Shown one piece after another: positions 43,007 through 51,291 of a stretch of 64,000 nt of DNA. Positions within the stretch are counted from its first letter, which is position 1. Each line of letters begins with the position of its first letter. Source of the stretch: Parvibaculum sp040390855 (GTDB lineage: Bacteria > Pseudomonadota > Alphaproteobacteria > Parvibaculales > Parvibaculaceae); the NCBI GenBank assembly GCA_040390855.1, contig JAZJXO010000008.1, positions 62,001-126,000 of the forward strand, written 5' to 3'. Under the pieces are notes generated by a model. The model was not told the DNA's origin, did no database searches, and saw only the letters and a list, made by a program, of their open reading frames with translations. The position numbers and the translations under genes are program-made.

Positions 43007-44919
43007 TTCGCCATAGCCTCGTCATAGGCAGCGACCGCCTCCAGCCACTTATCCTCGGCTGCCGCCAGCGCCCTCAAGGCGTCCGCGCGGGCCTTGGCGA
43101 CCTTCGCCGCCTCGTCGGGCTTGCCTTCCATCGCTGCCCCATCGGCCAGTTTGGCGTCGAGTTTGGCGATGTCGCCTTGCAGTTTCTCCACCTCTTTTTC
43201 GAGCGCCTGAGCTTGCTTTTTCAGCGGCGCATTCTGCTCGCGCTTCTGCGCGGCAATGCGGCGGGCTTCCTTCTTGTCATGCGACGGACGCACGGCAGCA
43301 GGCTCCGCATCTTCGTCGCCTTCCTCATCCGGTGCCATAGGACGGATACGACGCGCGGGATCAAGCAACCACTTTCGGTAATCGTCAAGGTCGCCGTCAT
43401 AGGGCGACACAGTACCGTCCGCGACCAGCCATAAACGATCCGCACACGTCTCAACCAGATGTCTGTCATGGCTGATCAGAATAAACGCGCCGTCATATTC
43501 ATTGATCGCCATGACGAGGGCTTCGCGGCTGTCAACGTCCAGATGGTTTGTCGGTTCGTCGAGAATGATCATGTGCGGTTTGTGATAGGTCGCAATGGCA
43601 AACAGCAATCGCGCCTTCTCGCCGCCCGACAGTTTCTCGACCGCCGTGTCGGCCTTGTCCGCACCGAAACCATATGAGCCTGCAATGGCGCGTGTCTGCG
43701 CTTGCGTGGCAGTCGGCACCAGTGTGCGGAAATGCTCATAGGGCGTTTCCGCGATGCCGAGTTCGTCGAGCTGATGCTGCGCGAAATAGGCGATGCGCAG
43801 TTTCTTTGAATCGTATTTGTTGCCCGCGGTCACCTGTAGGCGATCACAGAGCAATTTCGCAAATGTCGATTTGCCGTTGCCGTTCGCGCCGAGCAGGGCG
43901 ATGCGGTCGTCCTGGTCGATGCGAAGGTCGAGCTTCGTCAGCACAGGCTTGTCGGGATCATAGCCGACGCTCGCATGTTCCAACCGGATGATCGGCGAGG
44001 CGAGCGGCTTGTCAGGGGCGGGAAAGCGGAAGGGCATCACGCGTTCGTTCAGAATGTCCGCGATGGGTTCCATCTTGGCCAGCGCCTTCATGCGGCTCTG
44101 CGCCTGACGGGCCTTCGATGCCTTCGCCTTGAAGCGTTCCACGAACTCTTCCATATGGCGTCGCGCATCTTCCTGCTTCTTCTTCATCGACATCTGTAAC
44201 AGCAGCTTCTCGCGCCGCGTGCGGTCGAAGCGGTCATAGTTGCCGCTGTAGAAGGTGAGCTTCTTGTGTTCGAGATGCAGAATGCCTTCCGCGACATTGT
44301 TCAGGAGGTCGCGGTCATGGCTCACGATGAGGACGGTGTAGGGATAGTTCTTCAGATAATCTTCGAGCCAGATCGTGCCTTCCAGATCGAGATAGTTGGT
44401 CGGTTCGTCGAGCAGCAGCAGATCCGGTTCCGAGAACAGAACCGCCGCGAGCGCCACGCGCATACGCCAGCCGCCCGAAAAATCCGAGCAGGGTTTGGCT
44501 TGCGCCACTTCGTCAAAGCCCAGACCGGCCAGAATTTCAGCCGCCCGCGCGGGTGCGGCATGTGCGCCCATGTCCGACAATCGGGTGTGAATCTCGGCAA
44601 TCCGGTTCGGGTCGGTCGCCGTTTCCGCTTCGGTCAGCAGCGCCGCGCGCTCAAGGTCGGCGGCCAGAACCGTGTCGAGCAGCGTCGTCGGACCGGCCAG
44701 CACCTCTTGGCGCACCATGCCGACGCGCCAGTTCTTGGGGTAGCTGATCCCGCCGGTTTCCGTGATGTATTCGCCGGTTATGATCTTTAAAAGCGTTGAT
44801 TTGCCTGTGCCGTTGCGACCGACAAAGCCGATTTTCTGCCCCGGCGGCAAAGCGGCGGTGACATGGTCGAGGAGCAGGCGGCCCTCCATACGGAAGGTAA
44901 GATCGTTTATGTGCAACAT
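43003..44919 (-). CDS. ABC-F family ATPase (YheS-like)
   Basis: A 638-residue soluble protein with two ATP-binding domains. Walker A is GRNGTGKST and GANGNGKST, with signatures FSGGWRMRVALA and LSGGEKARLLFA, and Walker B LLLLDEPTNYLDLE and IILDEPTNHLDVD. An inter-domain linker lies at about 240-310 and a coiled-coil C-terminal tail from about 540. ABC-F proteins act on the ribosome to rescue or regulate translation. The linker and sequence are closest to YheS. The ATG at 44919 is clear. It is divergent from ndk. Confidence 0.95.
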   Translation of the reverse strand: MLHINDLTFRMEGRLLLDHVTAALPPGQKIGFVGRNGTGKSTLLKIITGEYITETGGISYPKNWRVGMVRQEVLAGPTTLLDTVLAADLERAALLTEAETATDPNRIAEIHTRLSDMGAHAAPARAAEILAGLGFDEVAQAKPCSDFSGGWRMRVALAAVLFSEPDLLLLDEPTNYLDLEGTIWLEDYLKNYPYTVLIVSHDRDLLNNVAEGILHLEHKKLTFYSGNYDRFDRTRREKLLLQMSMKKKQEDARRHMEEFVERFKAKASKARQAQSRMKALAKMEPIADILNERVMPFRFPAPDKPLASPIIRLEHASVGYDPDKPVLTKLDLRIDQDDRIALLGANGNGKSTFAKLLCDRLQVTAGNKYDSKKLRIAYFAQHQLDELGIAETPYEHFRTLVPTATQAQTRAIAGSYGFGADKADTAVEKLSGGEKARLLFAIATYHKPHMIILDEPTNHLDVDSREALVMAINEYDGAFILISHDRHLVETCADRLWLVADGTVSPYDGDLDDYRKWLLDPARRIRPMAPDEEGDEDAEPAAVRPSHDKKEARRIAAQKREQNAPLKKQAQALEKEVEKLQGDIAKLDAKLADGAAMEGKPDEAAKVAKARADALRALAAAEDKWLEAVAAYDEAMAN

Positions 44920-45010
44920 GATGGCGGCTCTTTAACACAGCCCGTTGCCGCCGTCATTAAGCGCGGTTATAACCCTGCCAACTTGACCCCAGAAACTTAG
45001 GAAGACCGAC

Positions 45011-45433
45011 ATGGCCATCCAGCGCACATTCTCGATCATTAAGCCGGACGCAACGCGCCGCAACCTCACCGGCAAGATCATCGCCAAGTTTGAAGAGGCC
45101 GGTCTGCGCATCGTCGCATCCAAGCGTATTCACATGACCAAGGCCCAGGCCGAAGGTTTCTACGCTGTCCATAAAGAGCGCCCCTTCTTCAACGACCTCG
45201 TGTCCTTCATGATCTCCGGCCCCGTGGTCGTGCAGGTTCTGGAAGGCGAAAACGCCATTGCGAAGAACCGCGAAGTCATGGGCGCGACAAACCCCGCCAA
45301 TGCCGACGCCGGCACGATCCGCAAAGAGTTTGCAGAATCGATCGAAGCCAATTCCGTGCACGGCTCGGATGCGCCCGAAACTGCCGCCGAAGAAATCAAA
45401 TACTTCTTCACAGACGCCGAAATCGTCGGCTGA
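45011..45433 (+). CDS. ndk: Nucleoside diphosphate kinase
   Basis: Balances nucleoside triphosphate pools by transferring the gamma-phosphate through His117 in NSVHGSDAPETA. The 140-residue protein starts AIQRTFSIIKPDATRRN and is complete. The ATG at 45011 has AGGA about 9 bases upstream. It is followed by a very good terminator, so it is a single-gene unit. Confidence 0.99.
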   Translation: MAIQRTFSIIKPDATRRNLTGKIIAKFEEAGLRIVASKRIHMTKAQAEGFYAVHKERPFFNDLVSFMISGPVVVQVLEGENAIAKNREVMGATNPANADAGTIRKEFAESIEANSVHGSDAPETAAEEIKYFFTDAEIVG

Positions 45434-45460
45434 TCCTTCGCTCGAAGCGAGCAGGACTAC

Positions 45461-45492
45461 AAAAACCCCGCATTCCAAATGCGGGGTTTTTT
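45461..45492 (+). terminator. Intrinsic terminator of ndk
   Basis: AAAAACCCCGCATT (45461-45474) and AATGCGGGGTTTTT (45478-45491) pair perfectly around a 3-base loop, ending in six T residues. The A/T symmetry means it could work in both directions. Confidence 0.95.
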
Positions 45493-45541
45493 AATGTGCC
45501 GTTTTCCTTTAGCGTTTGCATTGGGGCTATTTGGAGGACCA

Positions 45542-46393
45542 ATGCAACGCGTTCTGTCTTATCTTCTCTGGCCGACGCTCTTCGGCGCCGCCGTTGCCGC
45601 AACCGTGGCGGGGATGGAGACGGGGCATGGCGTCCTCGCGTTCAATCTCACCTATCTCATGCTGGCGGTCACTATCGCTGTTCTCGAACGTCTCATGCCG
45701 CATGAGCGCACGTGGCTCGACAATGATGGCCAGATGCTGCCGGACCTCGCTCATACAATCCTGAGCAAGGGCTTCGCACAGGTCCTCATCACCTTCATGG
45801 TGTTTATGGGGCTGGCCGAATGGCTGGAGCCGCGCGACGGCGGGCTCTGGCCGCTTTCATGGCCGCTTGCCGTGCAGGTTGCGCTGGGTCTCGTCGTTGC
45901 CGAGTTCGGCCTATATTGGAAGCATCGTCTTGCTCATGAATGGAAATGGCTTTGGCGGTTCCATGCGGTTCATCATAGCGTCACGCGCCTGTGGTTTTTC
46001 AACACGGGCCGTTTTCATTTTGTCGATACGGTGACAGGTCTTGCCGTCGGTATGCCTGTGCTCCTTGCGATGGGGGCCCCGCGTGATGTGCTGCTGCTGG
46101 TCAGCGCCATTACGGCGATCATCGGTATGCTCACGCATTGCAACATCGAAATGCGCTGCGGCTATCTGAATTACATTTTCAACACGCCGGAGCTTCACCG
46201 CTGGCACCATTCCAAAGTGCTCACCGAAGGCAATCGCAATTACGGCGAAAATATCGTCCTCTTCGATCAGGTGTTCAGCACCTATTTCAACGCCGCCGAC
46301 CGCCGTCCGCCTGCCGACATCGGCATCAGCCACCCGATGCCGGAAACATTCTGGGGACAGGTCAGAGTGCCGTTCACTCATGCACCACTCTAG
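45542..46393 (+). CDS. Sterol desaturase / fatty acid hydroxylase family protein
   Basis: A 283-residue integral membrane di-iron enzyme with about four membrane segments. The His clusters are HRLAH (near residue 133), HAVHHS and HRWHHS. Such enzymes hydroxylate or desaturate lipids, sterols, hopanoids or carotenoids; the substrate is not clear here. The ATG at 45542 has GGAGG in front, fixing the start. It follows the ndk terminator and is followed by a convergent purN. Confidence 0.92.
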   Translation: MQRVLSYLLWPTLFGAAVAATVAGMETGHGVLAFNLTYLMLAVTIAVLERLMPHERTWLDNDGQMLPDLAHTILSKGFAQVLITFMVFMGLAEWLEPRDGGLWPLSWPLAVQVALGLVVAEFGLYWKHRLAHEWKWLWRFHAVHHSVTRLWFFNTGRFHFVDTVTGLAVGMPVLLAMGAPRDVLLLVSAITAIIGMLTHCNIEMRCGYLNYIFNTPELHRWHHSKVLTEGNRNYGENIVLFDQVFSTYFNAADRRPPADIGISHPMPETFWGQVRVPFTHAPL

Positions 46394-46435
46394 AGTCCTC
46401 TCCCTCTACGAGAGGCTGGGCCAGGGGCTTGCACT

Positions 46436-47035
46436 CTAAGAAATAATCGCGCGTTCATTAACAATGCGCACGCGGCCTTCCGCCACAAGTCGCAACGCCA
46501 GCGGGTAGAGCTTGTGCTCGGCTTGCAGAATCCGTGCGCTCAGCGTCTCCGGCGTGTCATCTTCCAGCACCGGCACGGCGGCCTGCGCCACGATCGGGCC
46601 TTCATCCATCGCGGCGCGGACAAAATGCACGGTGCAGCCCGAAACTTTGCAGCCCGCTTCCAGTGCACGTGCATAGACATTGAGGCCCTTGAACGAGGGC
46701 AACAATGAAGGATGGATGTTGAGCTGCCGGTTGTACCACTCGTTCACGAACTCGTCGGACAGGATACGCATGAAGCCCGCGCTGCAAATGAAATCGACAC
46801 CTGCATCTTTCAGCGCGGACGTCATTTCGCGGTCAAACTCTTCGCGCGTCGCAAAGTCTTTGTGGTTGACCACGCGCGTCTCAATGCCTGCCGCCCGCGC
46901 AATCTCAAGCCCGCCCGCATCCGCCTTGTTCGAGACAACAAGCACGATCTTGGCGGGAAAATCTGGCGCTGCACATGCGTCGATCAGCGATTTGAGATTA
47001 GTGCCGCGACCTGAAATAAGGACGCCGACTTTCAT
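46436..47035 (-). CDS. purN: Phosphoribosylglycinamide formyltransferase
   Basis: Formylates GAR with 10-formyl-THF in purine synthesis. The 199-residue protein has GRGTNLKSLIDA at residues 9-20, catalytic Asn106 and His108 in NIHPSLLPSF, and Asp144 in AAMDEGPIV. These numbers match E. coli PurN. The start overlaps the purM stop as ATGA, so the pair is coupled. Confidence 0.98.
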   Translation of the reverse strand: MKVGVLISGRGTNLKSLIDACAAPDFPAKIVLVVSNKADAGGLEIARAAGIETRVVNHKDFATREEFDREMTSALKDAGVDFICSAGFMRILSDEFVNEWYNRQLNIHPSLLPSFKGLNVYARALEAGCKVSGCTVHFVRAAMDEGPIVAQAAVPVLEDDTPETLSARILQAEHKLYPLALRLVAEGRVRIVNERAIIS

Positions 47036-48117
47036 TTGGCGCTTCCGATGGCGCCTTTGATCTCGACATGCGGCTCGTCGTCCTTGCGCGTACGCAGGTG
47101 TCCGATCTGCCAGACCGTCTCGCCCGCATCGGCCAGCACCTTGGCAACCTCTGCCGCTTTGTCTGCCGCGACGACAACGATCATGCCGATACCGCAGTTG
47201 AACGTGCGGCCCATTTCATGTTCGTCAATGCCGCCGAGTTTCATCACCCAGCGGAACACCGGCGGCATCACCCATGCATTGCCTTCGATCTCCGCGACAA
47301 TGCCATCGGGCAACACGCGCGGTATGTTTTCGACGAAACCGCCGCCTGTGATATGGGCGAGCGCCTTCACAGCGCCCGTCTCGCGGATCGCCTGCAACAC
47401 GCTGCGTACATAAATCTTTGTCGGCGCAATCAGCACTTGCCCGATCGTCTTGCTCTCGTCGAGCGGGAAGGGGGCTTCATAGGAAAATCCATGATCGGCG
47501 ACAACGCGGCGCACGAGCGAATAGCCGTTGGAGTGGAATCCGGTGGAAGCCAATCCCAGCACCACATCGCCTGCGCCGACATCCGCGCGCGGCAAGACCT
47601 GACCGCGTTCGACCGCGCCGACGGCAAAGCCCGCAAGGTCGTAGTCGCCGCTTGCATACATGCCGGGCATCTCGGCCGTCTCGCCGCCGATCAGCGCGCA
47701 GTTTGCCTGACGGCAGCCTTCGGCAATGCCGGAGACAACAGCGGTTGCCTGTGCCACGTCGAGCTTGCCCGTCGCGAAATAATCGAGAAAGAAGAGAGGT
47801 TCCGCGCCCTGCACGACGAGGTCGTTCACCGACATGGCCACAAGGTCGATCCCTACCGTGTCATGGATGTTGGCGTCGATAGCGACCTTGAGTTTGGTGC
47901 CGACGCCATCGTTCGCCGCGACCAGAACGGGGTCTTTATAGCCCGTGGCTTTCAAGTCGAAGAGCCCGCCGAAGCCGCCGAGTTCTGCGTCCGCGCCCGT
48001 GCGCTTGGTCGAGCGGGCGAGCGGCGCGATGGCCTTCACGAGTGCATTGCCCGCATCAATATCGACACCGGCTTGAGCATAGGTGTAGCCGTTCGGGCGG
48101 TCTTTGGAGGCGGCCAT
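47032..48117 (-). CDS. purM: Phosphoribosylformylglycinamidine cyclo-ligase
   Basis: AIR synthetase, which closes the imidazole ring in purine synthesis. The 361-residue protein has YTYAQAGVDIDAGNALV and DGVGTKLKVA. The GGETAEMPGMY motif and GDVVLGLASTGFHSNGYSL are also present. The ATG at 48117 (MAASKDRPNGY) is preferred; the longer frame to 48210 is not conserved-looking. It is divergent from the DUF2066 gene and leads purM-purN. Confidence 0.97.
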   Translation of the reverse strand: MAASKDRPNGYTYAQAGVDIDAGNALVKAIAPLARSTKRTGADAELGGFGGLFDLKATGYKDPVLVAANDGVGTKLKVAIDANIHDTVGIDLVAMSVNDLVVQGAEPLFFLDYFATGKLDVAQATAVVSGIAEGCRQANCALIGGETAEMPGMYASGDYDLAGFAVGAVERGQVLPRADVGAGDVVLGLASTGFHSNGYSLVRRVVADHGFSYEAPFPLDESKTIGQVLIAPTKIYVRSVLQAIRETGAVKALAHITGGGFVENIPRVLPDGIVAEIEGNAWVMPPVFRWVMKLGGIDEHEMGRTFNCGIGMIVVVAADKAAEVAKVLADAGETVWQIGHLRTRKDDEPHVEIKGAIGSAK

Positions 48118-48327
48118 GCGGAAGGTCCAAATTTCGGGAATCGCGGGACTATTCGGGCACAAAACACATGAAAATGCGCCCATAAGCAAGCGGCCATAAA
48201 GAAGCAGCACCTTTGGCCGTTAAAAACCCCGTTCCGGCGCTTCTGTGGGACGAGCCCATGCTATAGTCTGCCTCCTAATTCGGACCGCGTGTCCGGTAAA
48301 ACATATGACGGATCAAGGGTCTGGCGA

Positions 48328-49383
48328 ATGATGCGTGCGGTGCGGCTGGCAGTCCTGACAGGGCTGGTTTTGGGAATCTCCGGTGGTCTGGCGGCAGAAA
48401 AAGCCGCCGCCGCCGACCTTTACACGGTCAAAGGCGTCCATGTGGATGAAACAGCGGCCAGCGCCACAGTGGCCCGCACCACCGCACAGGCCAAAGGCCA
48501 GAAGATCGCGCTGACCGAACTCATGCAGCGCCTGACGCTCGCCGCCGACTGGCCGCGTCTCCCGCGGGTCGATGACAACACCGCGCAGGACGCCGTGCGC
48601 GGCTTTCAGGTCGCCTCTGAAAAAGCCAGTTCCACGCGCTACATCGCCGATCTCAACGTGAGCTTCCAGCCGGAAGCTGTGCGCGGCCTGCTGAAGCGCA
48701 GCGGCATTCTCTATGGCGACACGCAGGCCAAGCCCGCGCTTGTGCTCGCGATCTACGACAAGGACGGTGCGGCAGTTTTCTGGGAAGACGCAAACCCGTG
48801 GCGCGAGGCGATCGCCAAACAGGATTTGGACAATGCGATCACACCGCTGCTGACGCCTATCGGCGATGCGCAGGAATTTGCCGTTCTTTCCGCTACGCAG
48901 GCCGTCTCCGGTGACAAGGCAGCCATCAACGCGCTGGGTGACCGTTACGGCGTCGACGATGTCGTCGTGGCGATTGCCAGCGCGTCCGGCAGCAAGGTGA
49001 GCCTCACGATCAACCGATACGGCCTCGGTGATCTGACACCGATAAAGCGCACCTATACCGATCTCGACGCCGCCGCATCGGGCCTCATCGACGTGCTGGG
49101 CGACCTCTGGAAACGTGATACCGTCGTTGCGCCGGGCGAACAATCGCATCTTGTCGCCGCCGCTTCGTTCGCAAGTCTCGGCCAGTGGGAAGCGATCCGT
49201 CGCGGCCTCGGTGCCACGCCGCTCGTCAACGGCCTTCAGGTCGAAGGTATTTCCTCGACCGGTGCCGAGGTGCAGATCAGTTATCGCGGCTCACCGGAGA
49301 AGCTGGCGCTGGCGCTCGCCCAGTCCAATGTGGCGCTGACGCAAGACCCGATCTCGCAAGACTGGACGATCCGGTCCAATTAA
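48328..49383 (+). CDS. DUF2066 domain protein, exported
   Basis: A 351-residue protein with an N-terminal signal peptide (hydrophobic core about residues 6-22, Ala-rich cleavage region) and a DUF2066 domain in the middle. The function of this family is unknown. The start is taken as ATG 48328; the adjacent ATG at 48331 is equally possible. AAGGG stands about 9 bases upstream, and the GTG at 48289 is not needed. The order DUF2066-perM-hda-ppk-ppx on the same strand is common in Alphaproteobacteria. Confidence 0.87.
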   Translation: MMRAVRLAVLTGLVLGISGGLAAEKAAAADLYTVKGVHVDETAASATVARTTAQAKGQKIALTELMQRLTLAADWPRLPRVDDNTAQDAVRGFQVASEKASSTRYIADLNVSFQPEAVRGLLKRSGILYGDTQAKPALVLAIYDKDGAAVFWEDANPWREAIAKQDLDNAITPLLTPIGDAQEFAVLSATQAVSGDKAAINALGDRYGVDDVVVAIASASGSKVSLTINRYGLGDLTPIKRTYTDLDAAASGLIDVLGDLWKRDTVVAPGEQSHLVAAASFASLGQWEAIRRGLGATPLVNGLQVEGISSTGAEVQISYRGSPEKLALALAQSNVALTQDPISQDWTIRSN

Positions 49384-49411
49384 TTCGGCCCAATAAAGAG
49401 GACGAGTACGT

Positions 49412-50518
49412 ATGCTCTCACAGCGCCAAGCTATGATCTGGATTGGTATTCTGGTTCTCGTCGTTGCGTTCCTCTGGCTCTTGTCCGGCATTCTTCTGCC
49501 TTTTGTCGCGGGGCTGGCGCTCGCCTATTTTCTCGACCCGCTGGCTGACCGGCTTGAAGCGCTCGGTCTCTCGCGGCTCAGCGCCGTCATCATCATTACG
49601 GTGGTTTCGCTCATCGGCTTCGTCGCCATTGCGATTGTCATTTTCCCGTTGCTCTATGAGCAAACTGTCGCCTTCATTCAGGTCGCGCCGGAAATGTTGC
49701 GGGGTGCGCGCGCCTTTCTGGTCGAGATGAGCAAGGGCAAGCTCGCGCATCTGTTGGGTGAAAGCGCGACAATCAAAAAAGCCGTTAGCGGCGTCACTGG
49801 CGGGGGCATCTCATGGTTCCTGAGCTTCATCCCAGCCATCGGCACGCAGGGCCTCGCGCTGATTGGTCTGTTGTCGCTTATCTTCATCACGCCGGTTGTC
49901 GCCTTCTATATGTTGCTTGACTGGGACAACATGGTCGCCCGCATTGACAAGCTGCTGCCACAAGATCATGCCGAAGTGATCCGCAAACTGGCCAGCGAGA
50001 TCAATGATGTGCTGGCGGGCTTTCTGCGCGGGCAGGGGCTTCTCTGTCTGTTTCTCGGCGTGTTTTATGCGACGGGCCTCACGCTTGTGGGTCTGCGCTT
50101 CGGTCTCGTCATCGGCATTGTCACGGGCATTCTGAGTTTCGTGCCCTATCTCGGCTCCATCGTAGGCTTCGTCGGCTCTGTCGCCATCGCCTGCTTTCAG
50201 TTCTGGCCGGAATACAGAATGATCGCCGTTGTCATCGCCGTTTTCGTGCTCGGCCAGTTCATCGAAGGCAACATTCTTCAGCCGAAACTCATCGGCCAAA
50301 AAGTGCGGCTCCATCCTGTCTGGGTCATGTTTGCTGTACTGGCCTTCGGTACTCTCTTTGGTTTTGTCGGCGCGCTGCTCGCTTTGCCGCTCGCCGCCGC
50401 CATCGGCGTCATCGCGCGTTTTGCCATCCGCCACTATGAGGCGAGCAAACTGCATCTCGGCAAAAATGCCGGAGCGCCAACACCGGTCATCGGCCCGCAC
50501 GACGGACCGGACGTGTAA
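49412..50518 (+). CDS. AI-2E / PerM family transporter
   Basis: A 368-residue inner-membrane protein with about eight hydrophobic segments and the family motifs FVAGLALAYFLDPL near the N-terminus and LQPKLIGQKVRLHPVWVMFA near the C-terminus. The family includes TqsA-like autoinducer-2 exporters, but many members act as ion antiporters or are uncharacterised, so the substrate is open. The ATG at 49412 follows GAGG. Its stop is directly adjacent to the hda start. Confidence 0.92.
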   Translation: MLSQRQAMIWIGILVLVVAFLWLLSGILLPFVAGLALAYFLDPLADRLEALGLSRLSAVIIITVVSLIGFVAIAIVIFPLLYEQTVAFIQVAPEMLRGARAFLVEMSKGKLAHLLGESATIKKAVSGVTGGGISWFLSFIPAIGTQGLALIGLLSLIFITPVVAFYMLLDWDNMVARIDKLLPQDHAEVIRKLASEINDVLAGFLRGQGLLCLFLGVFYATGLTLVGLRFGLVIGIVTGILSFVPYLGSIVGFVGSVAIACFQFWPEYRMIAVVIAVFVLGQFIEGNILQPKLIGQKVRLHPVWVMFAVLAFGTLFGFVGALLALPLAAAIGVIARFAIRHYEASKLHLGKNAGAPTPVIGPHDGPDV

Positions 50519-51193
50519 ATGTCCCGCCAGCTTGTTTTTGAACTCGGCCACCGTTCCGCGCACGGGCGCGATGATTTCCTCGTCGCCCCGTCAAACAAAC
50601 TCGCCGTTGCCCTCATCGACGCGTGGCCCGCTTGGCCCGCGCCCGTCGTCGCTCTGTCGGGGCCGCAAGGCAGCGGCAAAACCCACCTCGCTGAAGTCTG
50701 GCACGCGATGAGCGGTGCCGTCTGCTTTGAGGCGTCCGTGCTCGACAACGCCGACGTGCCCGCGCTGGTCGCACGTGGCCGTCTCATCATCGAAGACATT
50801 GAAACTCTCTCCGACACTGCCGAACGCAATCTCTTTCATCTTTTGAATCTGGTGAAAGAGGAGGGGGCATCAATGCTGCTGACCTCACGCAAGGCCCCCG
50901 CGCATCTCGGCATAAAACTGCCCGACCTTTCCTCGCGCCTTAAAGCGCTGCCCCATGCCGCGCTGGGCCTTCCCGACGACGCACTCCTCACAGGCGTCCT
51001 CGTCAAACTCTTCGACGACCGCCAACTCCGCGTTGCCGAACCCCTGATCACTTACCTCGCCTCCCGCATCGAACGCAGCATCGCCATCGCCCGCGATACG
51101 GTCGAGGCACTGGACCGTGCTTCCCTCTCCGGCAAACGCCCGATCACGGTTCCGCTGGCGGCTCAAATTCTTGACGAAATGGACGCAAAATAG
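50519..51193 (+). CDS. hdaA: DnaA-related replication regulator HdaA
   Basis: A 224-residue AAA+ protein related to DnaA domain III but lacking the DNA-binding domain IV. The P-loop is GPQGSGKT at residues 48-55, and the sensor region LPDLSSRLK follows. In Caulobacter the homologue promotes DnaA inactivation at the replication clamp. The ATG at 50519 abuts the previous stop (TAAATG), so it is co-translated. The N-terminus RQLVFEL resembles the clamp-binding element of Hda. Confidence 0.9.
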   Translation: MSRQLVFELGHRSAHGRDDFLVAPSNKLAVALIDAWPAWPAPVVALSGPQGSGKTHLAEVWHAMSGAVCFEASVLDNADVPALVARGRLIIEDIETLSDTAERNLFHLLNLVKEEGASMLLTSRKAPAHLGIKLPDLSSRLKALPHAALGLPDDALLTGVLVKLFDDRQLRVAEPLITYLASRIERSIAIARDTVEALDRASLSGKRPITVPLAAQILDEMDAK

Positions 51194-51291
51194 CCCTCAC
51201 AGCATCCCCTCAATGACTCGGTCATATGTTTGACATAGAGTCGGGCGACAACGAGGCGGAGCAAACCGCCTTCCGCCGAAGAGCCAAACCG

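Noticed and set aside
47068..48171. Plus-strand open frame of 367 codons inside purM
   Set aside because: It is antisense to purM, whose family motifs are all present; high G+C in third positions keeps the opposite frame open.
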